Both the position numbers and the translations under genes were made by a program. A DNA stretch of 64,000 nt from Bisporella sp. PMI_857 (lineage: Eukaryota; Ascomycota; Leotiomycetes; Helotiales; Helotiaceae): positions 124,001 through 188,000 of the forward strand of contig JAJSPD010000019.1 in the NCBI GenBank assembly GCA_021307315.1, in the 5' to 3' direction. Positions 1 to 13,592 of this stretch are shown here, piece by piece. Under the pieces are notes generated by a model. It saw only the letters and a program-made list of their open reading frames with translations, was not told where the DNA came from and ran no database searches. How positions within the stretch are numbered: the first letter of the stretch is position 1; every line of letters starts with the position of its first letter.

Positions 1-589
1 AAGAAGTATCACTTCGATTTAACAACAAACCCTTTACAACACTGAAAAACGAGTTGAAACACGACTTTAGCTACTCTCGAACCAGCTTTCAACTATTTGC
101 ACTTGTTTACTATACGAGTTTCGGAACACACAACGTAAAAAAGCTAAGGAAGTGAACCGGAAAAACGGTCGAAAGTTACATGTACAACAAGATTACAACA
201 CAAGCATTTGGGCGGCTCGTACCTTCGATAGATACATACCTATGGCCGAAGGAAGAATCGCGGAGAAAAGTCGACAAAGCGAAGGCTGTAATGGAGAAAA
301 ACGTGTAAAGAACGAAAGAATCGACGAGACGTGAAGAAAAGACTCTTTTTTATTGAGACTCGATTCTCAACACTCACTGGAATATATAAGAGGTTTTTGG
401 AAAGAGTATGTTAAAGCTACTAGTCTATTAATATTGGCTAGTACAGTCCTTGTAGGGTACTTGTGCTCCTGCTTTTTCTTTTTTTACTCTCGAGACTTAG
501 TATATATTGTCAACACCCCAACCGAATTGCTAGGCCCGAGTGCCCTGGCCGTGTTACATAGTCCCCGACTGATACAGCACGTTAAAAGG

Positions 590-606
590 AATAATAATAA
601 TAATAA
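590..606. repeat. ATA/AAT microsatellite
   Basis: A short run of about five to six AAT triplets, seen directly. No gene overlaps it. Confidence 0.8.
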
Positions 607-1058
607 ATGCACACATTGTTGCCAGGGGGGATTAGGTCCCGTATTTTGCCATAAAGCGGTATAAAATTTATCTAATCTACTTGTATTCTGTGGGCGGTGT
701 CACAGCTGCGGCTTATGTGGGGAGTCCTACCCTAGCATTCAAGAGCAATGCCAACGCTCAAGTCTTACGTCTCAAGAACAATGGCTCTCATTCTTCATTT
801 GTTAAAAAAACGTTTCTGTTGGCTCAATCGAATTGAGAAAGAAAGAAATTATTCTCCGTGTCTAAAAATTAGCAAACCCCCCACTTCCATCCCTATTGTA
901 TTTTTAACCACACCTTCCTGTTATGCGTTAACCAATGCAAACATAAGATAATTACAGTAGTTAGTTGGCAATTCGGCTTGTTCTCTTTTTACCTAAGTTA
1001 TCTCCGCATCTGATTAGATGGATCATAAACATGTCCGAGATCTTTGCTTGGCCTATGG

Positions 1059-1067
1059 ATCAGATAA
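1059..1067 (+). promoter_or_regulatory. iron-GATA factor box (ATCAGATAA) upstream of sidA
   Basis: The nonamer ATCAGATAA matches exactly the ATCWGATAA consensus bound by fungal iron-sensing GATA repressors (SreA/Sre1/Urbs1 family), which repress siderophore genes when iron is sufficient. It lies about 960 bp upstream of the sidA start codon. The match is seen in the sequence; that it regulates sidA is inference. A weaker ATTAGATAA-like site in the opposite orientation lies near 667. Confidence 0.5.
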
Positions 1068-2022
1068 ATACGCTTGGCGTTATTACAGTTTGCCAATGAA
1101 AGGCCAGATGCTTTCTTCATTATTGCAAATTGAGACTTTCATTCGTGAGATTATACAGGCATTGGGTTTCGTACAACCACCTGAAACCAGCAACGCAAAG
1201 GTCACCTCTGGATTATCTTCAATGTATTGGCGCAGGTCCAACCTTGCCTACTCGAGGTTATAATTCTTGTCATCGGCATAACAGAGCGATGATTAGTTTG
1301 CATAAAAGATATTTGATAAGTAGAATGAAGCATAGTTGCATTCAACTATTCAGTTGAACCTTCTGCAGCCAGTTATTTAAGCTCTATTACTCTCCTGACC
1401 CTGTGGTGCCAAGACACCAACCTTTCTAAGTGCCTAGGCATACCTGCAGCAAATAAATATCTCCAAATGCCTGAACAGAAAAATACAAGACATCCCAACT
1501 CAGATCGTAGTTTGATCCAACATGTGGGGGGCTTCCCGATTTCCCGCACCACCGAGAGCCAAAGTCCAAACAAGATTATACAACCACCAATCATGACGCC
1601 GATGATTCTATTATTCTCATATTTTAATCCACAGTCCTGGGAATAGATCCATCTGTTACACGAATGCCGCCTTTAGAAAAGCACAGGCACGAATCATAAG
1701 CTGGTCAAATGTCATCACACAACATCAAGTATTCCATGTATCGCAAGTCACCAATCGCATAGTTCCGATTTCCAATCTTCCATACTTTCCTAACTTGTCT
1801 CCTCGCATATATTTGTTCTAACAAGGGGTAGCTTCTCAAAATGGCAAAGTCATATCGCAAGAAATTGGACTTGGGATAGTCTAATGAATCACCTTGAATT
1901 CTTAGCGGATTTCCTCGGTTCTTGAGGGCTTGTATGAAGAGCAGTTAAGTACCAGGCTGCAATACGCAGCAAGTCCTACTGCGCTCTCCATCCTCTTAAT
2001 CTTGTTCAACATCAACTAAAGT

Positions 2023-3550
<1,528 letters not shown>

Positions 3551-3613
3551 ATATTAGATTTCCTACCTTGTGACAATGATGACTTCATTCTGACCCTAGG
3601 AAATAATTTTTTG

Positions 3614-4088
3614 GGCAAATATCTCGGATACCACCTTTTTATTTGGAGTCTATCTCGGATACCACTTTTTTGGTTGTGACAAACTATAAAAACGTAATAA
3701 CACAACAAATATAATAATTAAAAGTTAACAAATGTAATTTTCTGTAAGTTATAGTTTACTTTAATATTAACATAATTAAATATTATACAAAGTTTTGTTT
3801 TTACTATAATTAAACAATTTTTTAGTGTAAAATTGTAACTGTTATTTAATATAAGATTTTAATATGTAAACTTTACTTAATGCGCCGTTTATACATTTAG
3901 CTAAAATATATCTTGACGTATTATAGCAAACCCCCCCCAAAAAATGTATAAAAATAATAACTTTTCACTTCAAAAAAGTGAGTTTTGATACTTGTACTTT
4001 AAAAAGGTGGTATCTGTAATAGAGCGGTGCAAAAAATGTGGTACGTGTGATATTAATCGCCTTTTTGGTGGTATCCGAGATATTTGCC
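3614..4088. mobile_element. MITE-like element with nested terminal inverted repeats
   Basis: A 22-bp perfect inverted repeat, starting GGCAAATATCTCGGATACC, lies at 3614-3635 and in reverse complement at 4067-4088. A second, inner copy of its core (TATCTCGGATACCAC plus a T-run) follows at about 3651-3671 on the left and in diverged reverse complement at about 4001-4021 on the right, so each end carries two copies. The 475-bp unit is very AT-rich inside and has no transposase frame, as expected for a non-autonomous DNA transposon. I could not see a clear target-site duplication. It sits 64 bp after the reconstructed sidA stop. Confidence 0.7.
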
Positions 4089-4327
4089 GTACATTTTTAG
4101 ATCTTTTGAGTAGTGTGGTAAAGACGATTTTTTGTTTGACGGTGGGTCGCAGAGGACTCACAAAATCCATTCAGACTTCTGGTGCCTCTCGCCATGAGCA
4201 AGGGGGGTGAATGCCCGACTTGACTATGACTTGTTGCTGGAGGAAGGAAATAAAACAGCTCTACAACAAAGTTTCCAAAGAAGTTTTCACGATAAACAAA
4301 GTAAACAATCGACTTCCGCAGTACGCC

Positions 4328-4843
4328 ATGAATTCCACCACAGATGTCATAGCTGTTGGAACTACCGCTAATGCTAGCGAGATTGCCTCCGAGACCTATG
4401 ACTCGGTCGTTCTAGATAAACCTCTACCGTTGGGTGCGTTACGTCTTTGGATCTACGAGACAGCCCCAGCGAATGGCATCAAGTATGTCGTTTTCGTTGA
4501 CCCCGTCGGCGAACTCCACCTAGACAGCAAACCCGACCCCGGATACGCCTACAAGGTGATTATCATGCACGGCCTCCGCCATTTCATTGGTCTGGAGGAG
4601 ATGAAAGAGAAGGGTTGGTTGGAAGAGGAGCCAAAGGCGGGGCAATACTTGCCCAGGGCTATGCAGGAGGCTCTTACTCCTAATGCAAAATTTAGGGAGC
4701 CTACGTTTTACACAGTGTTTGCCCATATGGAACGAACCAACGTTTATGTTTTAGATGGTGAGAAAATCCTGAAGAAGGATGAAGCCGAAGCCATTACTGC
4801 AGCCGAAAATACTAGAGAGCCTGAGGACCGCCAAGGGGATTAG
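4328..4843 (+). CDS. small protein with a possible PUA/ASCH-like domain
   Basis: Intronless frame of 171 codons from the ATG at 4328; an in-frame ATG at 4211 would add 39 residues of different composition. The segment LPLGALRLWIYETAP followed by IKYVV, VGEL, AYKVIIMHGL and a hydrophobic LEEMKEKGW stretch resembles the pattern of PUA-like (ASCH/EVE-type) domains, in which a conserved Y-x-(T/S)-A-P loop precedes alternating beta strands. That family resemblance is from memory and weak. The C-terminal 30 residues are charged and probably disordered. No substrate can be proposed. The neighbouring MITE ends about 240 bp upstream. Confidence 0.5.
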   Translation: MNSTTDVIAVGTTANASEIASETYDSVVLDKPLPLGALRLWIYETAPANGIKYVVFVDPVGELHLDSKPDPGYAYKVIIMHGLRHFIGLEEMKEKGWLEEEPKAGQYLPRAMQEALTPNAKFREPTFYTVFAHMERTNVYVLDGEKILKKDEAEAITAAENTREPEDRQGD

Positions 4844-5660
4844 AATTCAGGGTATGCGGACAAATGGTTTGGGCATTCCCTCCTTAAAACTTAGCTAGAT
4901 TGAATATCCGCGGTAAGCGCTCCTGCTCCCATCCTTGCCGGAACAATGTTTACTGGCTCCTACCAAGACACAGCCCGTGGTGACCCTGTTTGAATCCCTT
5001 CTGCTCTTAACAGGTTTCTTTTCGATGAAGAACCTTACCCTGTTCGACATAGAACTGTGCCGTTAGTTCGCTGTCAAGCAAATGTGTGCCTTCCGCAGAC
5101 GTCGGCCCACAATGCATCATCTCCCTCAGATAGTTGTTAATTGATATTTTAGTTGCAGTTTGATCCGCCAACTAAAGAGTCATGGAAAGAGAGTTTTTTG
5201 ATCTTGGCAGAGCTTCTGCGAATAAGTCTCCAAAGTTCCTTAATAATGCATCGAATACTCCTCCAGTAGTGGTAAGACATCTATGTATTGGTCAGAGAGC
5301 TTTGCTAATATGAGTACAGGAGGTTCTTACAAGGCTTTTGAGTATCCAACTAGCCTTAGGAGGAAGAACGATAAGCGGCTTCCGTAACTATTCCTTTCTG
5401 TGAGAACACGAATCCTGCCCTAGCCTTTTTTATGCAATTCTAATGGTCATTGGCAGGCTCATCTTGATGCCGATCTGTTTCCTCGGTCAATACACACATC
5501 AATGGGCAGAATGAAGTTCAAATACACATATCGTGGGTTCACGGATGGCAGCAATCTTTTTTTTTCTCTACATATGGGTTGCCACGAAACTCTGCCGACT
5601 CTATCCAAACTTTCAGTTAGCACAATCGATGTTTTTTCAAATCAGTTATCAAAACTTTCT
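4844..5660. other. intergenic, no gene recognised
   Basis: Contains several short open stretches without motifs. One frame around 5010-5260 has coding-like composition but in-frame stops; it may be an old remnant. Nothing supportable. Confidence 0.4.
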
Positions 5661-6008
5661 CTACTTGACATGATTCACAAAAGAAACAGAAATACCCACC
5701 CACCTATACTCCTTATCCTTGATACTATCATTCATGTTTGACCCAACCTCCAAGTTTACCCCTACACAAACATCCTTTCCTTCCCCGTGACAACAATGAC
5801 CTTCATCCGATCTTTCCAAGTCTAGCGTATCAAATGCATAGACCAGACTATGCTCTGTCTCGAAAGCAAACCCATTATTCTCTCCTACTCGGTCAATATA
5901 GATTATGATGATATGTGCTACGGTTGGCAATATGGAGGGATGATGAGAGAGGGAGATGTGAGTAAAAGGATGAGTGGAGTAAGACTTTAGTGGGATGAAG
6001 GAGGCCAT
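5661..6008 (-). CDS. hypothetical 115-residue protein (doubtful)
   Basis: A single open frame starting at an ATG at 6006-6008 and read leftwards. It has no recognised motif; the middle is acidic and Cys/His-containing (GHCCHGEGKDVC). An AT-rich TTTATATATT lies about 85 bp upstream of the start on the coding strand. Codon use does not clearly separate it from a chance frame, so I list it with low confidence. It would be divergent from the transcription factor that starts at 6410. Confidence 0.2.
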   Translation of the reverse strand: MASFIPLKSYSTHPFTHISLSHHPSILPTVAHIIIIYIDRVGENNGFAFETEHSLVYAFDTLDLERSDEGHCCHGEGKDVCVGVNLEVGSNMNDSIKDKEYRWVGISVSFVNHVK

Positions 6009-6409
6009 TCTGAGCGGCTTTCTTTTGCCAAAACTGTAATTCGTTTGCGTAATGATGAAACCGAATAGGAGTACAAAAGTGGTGACAGACGGTTTATATA
6101 TTGGTTCATTATCTCACAGCGACTTGAAGTTGTTGACCCGACCCGGTCCATGATGCGAGATCCTGAAACGTCGCATCTGGAGATTCTAATAGTCGATGGC
6201 TCAAAACCGTTATAACAATTGTGTGTTGAAATTCAATTCAGAGCAAGACTAAGCTGCTTAGTACCAGGAGGAAACTTCAGAGAGAGGGAAACACAGAAGA
6301 AAATATGTGTTTACATCACGTGATTTGACTAGGATCGAAACCTGCGGTCTCCGCCGCTTACCCTTCTTATACCTAAAGCAACATCAACCCGATTTCATTG
6401 CGTGTAGAT

Positions 6410-8610
6410 ATGCCGCCAAAAGCGCAAAGTAATGCAGGTGAGTCAGCTGGATCGGCTTCACTTGAAGATTTCGTTTCGCGACCACGAAAACGACGCAGAG
6501 TTTTGGCTTGTGAGACCTGCAGACGTATAAAGTCACGTTGCGACTTTAAGTCCTCTGTTGGATCTTGTCATAGATGTACAACACTAAGGTAAAGCCTTTA
6601 AGATTTTTTTTCAATTACTGGAATATCGAGTACTAAGTATGATACTAGAATTCCATGCTCGTTGACCGAAGTCGAAGGTGCTGTCGCAGCAGAACGGGAA
6701 CCCGCTTCTGCACATGAAGCTCCAGAAACAGACTCAGCACTCCTTCGGGAGCTGAACACCAAAATTGCAGCACAAGGCCGTATTTTAACTGAGTTGAAGC
6801 AAATCGTTCAGGGAAACCACTCTTCCATGTCTGAAGGGACAGCGGTGAATACACCGGATGAAACTTCCACCACTTACGATGTAGCACCAAAACCACCCGC
6901 TGACCAGAATATTGAAATTGCTCCGGTAGTAATGATAAGAAATGTCCGCGCGAAATCTCATGGTGGTTTCGAACGTCTGAAAGATCTTGGCCCTCAAAAG
7001 CTCGTCAACTTGGAATTCCTCTCATATTCCATGATCATAGATCTGCTCAATATGTAAGTCGTCAAAGCGCCTTGTTCAAATACGATCTGAATACAACTCT
7101 TACTTAGGATAGATACTTGGAAAAGATTGACCCTTGGTTTCAGCTCAGCGCTTTGGAAGGAAAAGTCTTTAGCATTGACAAGATGTCTTCCTTGCTCATT
7201 GCGACTCGTTGTCTACAAGGAATCCGGTACTCAAAGCTTCGAAATACCCAGAGCCATAAAATGCTCTATGAACATGTCCGGAAAGAATTAGCACCGGTGC
7301 TCCTAATTAGCCCACTACCAAACGACTGGTTACAGGCACTTACCCTAATGACTTTGTATAATATGGGACCGCAAGTAAGTAACCTCTTACTTTAGAATAG
7401 GACTAAGGTTGTATCCAAGATATATCGATGACCTGACTTTTTTCTAGATCGGAAAGCCAGAGTTCATTGACTCGTGGATCGTGAGCGGCCATTGCGTCCA
7501 ACAAACAATGCTCGGTGTCAATTTTACTGATATTGTAACGAATATACATCGTTCTTCGACTAGCAACAATGATCTGAGAGCACTAAGATTGTGGAACAAT
7601 GCTTGCCTAGCACACTTGTGGTACATCTCCTATTTCTGCTCGCAAAATCACCAGTCTAATAGAGTTGCCGCATTAGCTTTGCTATAGGTACGGGGCGGCC
7701 TTCTATCATCTCAGAAGCCTATCTCAATCAATGCTCTTTGATACTTGATATCTGGAATCACAATCACAGTGATGATGCGATGATACTTGCAGAGATCCAA
7801 CTTTATTCAATATTACTGAAGCTTCTCAATTCCCCATGTCCCATATCTGTAAGAGGAGAATGCAAGGAAGTGACAGACTGGTGGGGCAAGTGGGTTTATC
7901 TCACTGGTATGCACCTTCAAGCTTGATGCGCTGTCAAAACTATCTTTACGGGACTAATTAGACTTACAGGAAGCGATTCAGATCGAGCACGTATATTCGA
8001 AATGAATCGTCATTTTGGTTACGTATTGCTATACCAGCGATCACTAAAAAACATTAGCTCCTCTCCCTATCGCAGTCAAACAAAAGAGGCTACCACAAAA
8101 CGAGATGATGAATGCAAAGCACTTATCAGCTCCTCAGTTTTCCATGCCTCCGAGCTTCTTCATATATTAATGCGTCTCCCGTGCGCTACAGTTGAAACAC
8201 TACCCGACCATTTGCAACTTGCCATGATTTACGCCATCCTCATCCTCGCTGCATCGTATCCACACGAGTCTAATGTCGCCACACAGACACCCAACCAAGT
8301 TCCTGAGAACGTGATTGATAGTGAGAAGATCCTACAGACTATACGCGCTGCAATTGCCTACTGCAAAGATGCAAAATTGACGCCAATTCTGCCAGCTGAA
8401 CATGCGGTAGCTCAACTGGAACGACGATTGAAATCACACGGCGAAGCTCCGGAGCCTGTCCTGTCACAGTCGCAAGACCAGCAAGAGGGAACGGATGTAT
8501 TTCCTGAGCTCGATTTATCGCTATGGGATCCCAGCCTTCCGTCACTAGAAGACATATTTGGAGGAGGTGCTTTCATAGTGGAAGGTTTCAATGAAACTTT
8601 TAGCCTGTAA
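6410..8610 (+). CDS. Zn2Cys6 fungal transcription factor, with a probable 1-nt frameshift
   Basis: DNA-binding regulator of the Gal4 family. The N-terminus has a basic RPRKRRR stretch then CETCRRIKSRCD...CHRCTTLRIPC, the six-cysteine binuclear zinc cluster. Inferred exons: 6410-6588, 6649-7053, 7113-7374, 7448-about 7620, about 7688-7906 and 7970-8610. The last exons give a typical fungal-specific TF middle region (DSWIVSGHCVQQ, LRLWNNACLAHLWY, GTGRPSIISEAYLNQCSLIL) and end in an acidic tail. Intron 4 is the problem: the donor at 7621 and acceptor at 7687 leave the GTGRPSIIS block one base out of frame, and no other GT-AG pair fixes it. One base is missing, or the gene is broken. The TATA-like element near 6090 and an ATCACGTGAT palindrome near 6315 are upstream. 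Target genes unknown. Confidence 0.8.
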
Positions 8611-10142
8611 ATCCGCTCTAGGTAGACTAAGAAGCGAAGACTTCCCTAGCCACTCAACCTCGCACTCATTACGAAGGTGTCAAGAGTAGTAGGACACAGG
8701 GTCTAAGCAGAGGCATATACCGTTAATCTACTACATCCCAGCGTTCTGCCTAGCTTCAACGCACTCTCAGCAGATTCTGAGGCCGTTAGTTTAGACATGT
8801 ATAAGCCCTATCACGTGACGTATCCACCAGGCTCTGATTAAGTCTGCCACCTCTTAAGTGGATATTGTGATTTTCTTTTAGAATTGTAGCAGAGGTGGCC
8901 TATCAACGATTTACCTCTGCCCGTGCTGCAATAGGTGGATATAATTTCACTACCCAAGGACTTAAATCTGTCAATTTGGTGAAAGCGGTTGTCCTCGGCA
9001 TATTGTAGTATCTCAGGTCAAACAATGAACGAGCGCCTTGGGGAGGACGAGACACTTCGTGCTACTTCAGTTGGCCACCAGCTCAATAAGTTGTAGAATA
9101 GGGCATACGAATTTGATTGTAGATCTAATAGAATCAACTATCTAGAGTGATGAAAATAGGGGTCCTGCCGCCAAGAGTGACTAAGCCAAATCTGGCCAAT
9201 AGGCTTGGCAGTTTTACCACAACCTTATACTTAAGGTTGGCCTGGTTATAAGCTTAATTCTATGTCTTGAACTAAAATGACGAATCGAATTCCGAAGCTT
9301 GCTCTGAACTTCGAAACTAGGACCTCCTCGCATTCCATTGTTCCATTTATTGCTGGTGAGGGCTACTGTATTAAAGTGCTCCAGATAGTGACACCATAAC
9401 TTGGAAATCTATGAGCCTGTTCTTTTATTTTGAGGTAATTTAAGCTAAAGAAGTCATACTATGAGAGATGAAACTTCTTTCGTGATGATTCGAAATCGCA
9501 GGCTTTGTAGATGGCTTCAGAAGTCATTTTACCATAGCAGCTCCACCTTGATAGGAAGCACCGATTGAATTGGATCAACGGGAAGATAAACGCGGCAGTA
9601 CCAATGATCATGATGGAAGTGTTTAATATATACAGGGCGGAAGCGCTATGCCATGAACGGTATTTACCGTGAGCTTGACGGCATTAACCTTAAACTTATG
9701 ATCGTCGTAAAAGATTGAGTGAGGAAAGGAGATAGGAGGAAGGAATTGATCCGCTACTATGTGGACAACGCGTGTACCCTGCATATCTAATATAATTATA
9801 TTAATGTGCAAGGCTTAAACGAAGCGAATGCTTAGGGGATGGATTTGTTTGTCGCTCTAGGCTAGATGATCGCTCAAAACCCGCAGAGCCGCAGGATGGA
9901 GAGAACCGAATTTGGTTACCTTGAAACAATGTTCATCTCTTTCCACCCTGCTGAAACGGCAGAAGCCCCACAACGATCCGGACATCAATTAATGTAAGTA
10001 AATCATGTCTGCATGATGATCACGTCTCTATAATATAAGTAAGTATAGCAGATGGCATTTCCTTGTGTTTATCCCCCACAAGTTTTAGTTGTCAGGGAGG
10101 AGGGTTTAGCGGCCCGCCTGAAGCTCTATTTCTGTTTTTACA
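8611..10142. other. intergenic, no gene recognised
   Basis: About 1.5 kb with only short, motif-free frames. A CACGTGA palindrome is present near 8812. The last few hundred bases presumably carry the promoter of the secreted lyase-like gene. Confidence 0.5.
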
Positions 10143-11782
10143 ATGGCAAGCGTCACGCTCATTCAATTATTTTTCTTGCTGCCATTAGTTTCCGCTTTCA
10201 TTCATCCAGGCCTTCTCGTCAACGATGTCGATATCGTTCGCATAAAGTCAAAACTTGCAGCAAAGCTCGACCCATGGCAGAGCTCGTGGGAGAAGCTCAC
10301 CACAATCAAATATGGCCAGGCTGGGTATACTAATAATGCCGTCTCGGGGGTCTATCGCGATACTGTCGATGGCGTGGTAGCCAATGCCCAATTGCTATGG
10401 CATGATGCCGCCGCCGCATTCAACCTTGGATTGCGTTGGAAGATTGAGGGGGACGAACAGTTCGCTGAAGCCGCAGCTAAGATCCTGATTGCCTGGGGGG
10501 AAACACTCCAGGACTTTGACGTCGGCGACGACAAATATCTTACCGTGGGCCTGCAAGGTCATCAGCTTGCGAATGCAGCAGAGCTGATCCGAGACTATGA
10601 GCCATTCGCCAGTGGCGGCATGGCGACATTCATCGATATGTTCAGAAACGTGATTTTAGAAAAAAATATCTTCTTTCTTAACCACCAAGCTCCCTCGGAA
10701 CACAACCACAAGCATTTCCATGCCAACTGGGAGTTGTGCAACATAGCATCCGTCATGGCATTTGGAGTCCTTACCGATAACTCGACACTTTTTGACTACG
10801 CAGTTAATTACTTTAAGAATGGCAGTGGCAATGGTGCCATCAACAATGCCATCACAAATCTTGTCGAAGAGCCAGGAACAGGTACTATCCTTGGGCAGCC
10901 ACAAGAAGCCGGGCGAGATCAAGGTCATTCGGCACTCGACTTCCAGCTGTTTGGTGTTATTGGACAACAGGCCTGGAACCAGGGTGAAGATCTCTACGCA
11001 TACAACAACAGCCGTATATTGCAAGGGTACATCCCAATTCGAAAGCTTTTAATTTTCGCTAACAAATATCTAGCACCGAATATTTTTCTCGCTATAACCT
11101 CGGCAATGACGTCCCATTTATGCCCTGGACTAACGGCATTGTCTCGTTTAGTGTCATTAGTGAAGCATCGCGAGGTGCTTTCCGCCCCACGTTCGAGCTG
11201 CTGTATGCACACTATGCACAGATCAAAGGTGTTGAGGCGCCATGGACGGAGCGATACCGTAACTACACCACTGAAGCTATGGGCGGGTTTGAAGGCGGTG
11301 GTGGCTCTTGGGGAGAGGGATCTGGTCACTATGATGGTTTGGGCTGGGGTTCGCTGCTATATCATTTGGATGACGAAGATGTTGTTGCTTTGAAGGGTAC
11401 GCAATCGACGATATCCACGGGATTGCTTCCTACTCGGACATCCACGTCAGCTACTGGGACGTCTGTTACCACCCCCTCAAGTTCGCTCTCAGAGGGTGCT
11501 GTCAGCGCCGCTCCTGTGTCGGCCTCACTCAGCAGCCTGTCAGATGTCAGCATACCACTCGTACCCGAGAGGCCATATGGTGCTTCGGAAGTAAAAACGA
11601 GTTCAGTGAACACCGCTGCTTATTCGGACATCATAATCAAGTTGCCTGCTGTCACAACTGCTCCTGTAACAGTAGCATCCGCCGCTCTTCCGTCTATAAC
11701 ACCTTCAGCGTCTGCGACTTGGATAATGTCTCCAATATTTGAAGACATTATTACTGTTACACACACTGTATACACATGTTGA
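10143..11782 (+). CDS. secreted alginate-lyase-like polysaccharide lyase with Ser/Thr-rich tail
   Basis: A 530-residue protein in two exons, 10143-11026 and 11074-11782; the 47-bp intron joins LQG to TEYFSRYNLGNDVPFMPW. The first 19 residues (MASVTLIQLFFLLPLVSAF) form a signal peptide. Residues up to about 420 match the alginate-lyase (alpha/alpha toroid, PF05426-like) pattern: early LVNDVDIVRIKSKLAA, then VGLQGHQLANAAELIRDY, and the His/Asn-rich HNHKHFHANWELCN block typical of the active-site region. The remaining ~110 residues are Ser/Thr/Val-rich, a probable O-glycosylated stalk, and end abruptly at VTHTVYTC, a motif seen repeated in fungal wall proteins. Substrate cannot be read from sequence; plant or algal uronates or host glycans are possibilities. 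No GPI signal is visible. Confidence 0.8.
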
Positions 11783-13592
11783 TGACAGTACCTATATTAT
11801 TACCATAGCCATTGTCCACCTTGATGGCAGCTCAGACTTGCCCAAAAATTCCCATAACCTTCGACATTATTATTCTATATACATATTACGGAGCAGGTCG
11901 CCATTGAAGTACCGTAGCTATTTCGTTCATTGAGATGGTCTAAACTCTAACTTCAATTTCGCTTAAGGGATCAATAAAGTTCTGAAGTCACAATTGTTAG
12001 CTTTTTGATCTGCCGAGCGCGGCGACCTAATCTAGCCAGGGAATTCTTGGCTCTTCTCTTCTTTCATTCTCTCCTAGTGAGGATCCTATTTTAGCTGGCT
12101 AGTCAAATGAACATACCGTATTAACACGAATATCCTCCACTAAAGTACATCATAATAGTGGCCTGTCAAACCCTATAATGCATGATGAAAGTACCTTCCA
12201 CCCGTCTAAGCCAAGAAGAACAGGTCTATATTATACCACACGCTTCTTTCAACCTTCAGTGTTTCCCATCCCTTCTACAGCCCATACCCAATCTCCTCCC
12301 TTGTGCGTAGGTATCAAGCGCGCTCGAATGTCGTTCCCTAAGAGTCCAATATGCCATCCTCATGACTAATCAAGATCAGGTGACACACATGAGCCCCGCT
12401 TTATTTAGGATCAAAAAAATCGAGATATCTATCGCGAAGTATTAACTCTCTACTCTCCCCTCTATATCCAATCATCTTGTGGTTCTTAACCAACTTGATT
12501 TGTTCAAGCGGCATCAATATTTGATTTATTTGTCTGGCCAAACAGCGTTTTCTCTCTTAAGTAACTTGCGAGGCTCCATTTTCCTGTTTATCTGTGCTAG
12601 TATTCATGTTCGGTATACCTCTCATCTTGCGTATGGAAGAAAACACTGGACCGTATTTCTTGTTTGGCATGTTTGCGATGGTTCCAGTCTGAAGCATTAT
12701 GTGGCGGGATATATCTATTCAGTGAGCATGGCCACTGAAGGCTGCGACGATTACCACGAAAACAACCTACGAGATGGCTATTCCTTTATATATATTGAGA
12801 TACATCGTCTTCATTTTACTAACATAAAATTTTTCTTTAACCTATCAAAGGCTTTTTACGATGTTATGCTGATAGGGTATAAACAAGGGCCAAAATATCT
12901 AAGTTAATATCGCATGGCTGGTAGAAACAGGGTTAAGCCAATTATTTGTGGCGCTATGCCTCAGGGTACAAGTGCTAATACCCAAAATAAAAATTATTTT
13001 CAGGTAATCTTAAACCAGGACATGTAACTCACCAAAGCAACTATCGGCGTCTGTAATGATATCAAGACAGCTTAAAAATGGGGTACCCAATCTTCGGGCC
13101 CGTATCTTATTACTACGCCCGTTGCTTATCTTGTCTCCACGCCCTTCTGCATTCCAATCATGCCAAATGACCATTGCGGCTCCCACTTCTGCTATGCGTC
13201 GTATGTCACGGACCCAAGATTAAGAAGCCTTCCATGCTGCCTATCGCGCCTCTTACGTGGGCATATTACAGACAGGCAGATGCCAGCCGAGCTGACCTCC
13301 TCGATCGGGCGAATATCGGTGTGTATTACTGTTGAGGTTACACGGGGCTTGGGCATGGATGTGCCACGGCCAAAGACTCGTATCTGATGTCCGAAAAGTT
13401 CTTATTATGTAAACGACGACGAAGATGCTTATTCATATCTTCGTTGAGTGGTTTGTTCGTGTGGAATGTCTCAGCCGAGAGTGGTCTGCTTAAGTATAAG
13501 TATAAATACCAAGTGTAGCGTTGTTTGTTCAAGCTTTTTTTGGAGGCTCCCTTTATCTTGGATTTGCATTTGGCGTTTCGAAAATTTTAGAG
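11783..13592. other. intergenic, no gene recognised
   Basis: About 1.8 kb, AT-rich in the middle. A 142-codon open stretch near 12479-12907 begins at GTG, lacks motifs and is probably chance. The right end holds the TATA box of the amino-acid oxidase gene. Confidence 0.5.
13500..13508 (+). promoter_or_regulatory. TATA box of the L-amino-acid oxidase gene
   Basis: GTATAAATA lies about 90 bp upstream of the ATG at 13593, a normal spacing for a fungal TATA promoter. It supports that ATG as the start rather than anything further upstream. Confidence 0.5.

Larger units (their letters stand above)
1..2022. other. upstream region without a supportable gene
   Basis: About 2 kb before sidA. Short open stretches occur on both strands, but none has a recognisable motif, a convincing splice pattern or a length beyond chance. 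The first 350 bp have a long partly open frame with scattered stops that could be decayed mobile DNA; I cannot name it. The segment closest to sidA is presumably its promoter and contains a GATA box and an AAT microsatellite, listed separately. Confidence 0.5.

Noticed and set aside
353..664. 103-codon frame with a hydrophobic start
   Set aside because: Begins at a TTG-type codon, is interrupted by an AAT microsatellite and shows no conserved feature.
12479..12907. 142-codon frame on the plus strand
   Set aside because: Starts at GTG, has no ATG start, no motif and AT-rich composition; probably chance.
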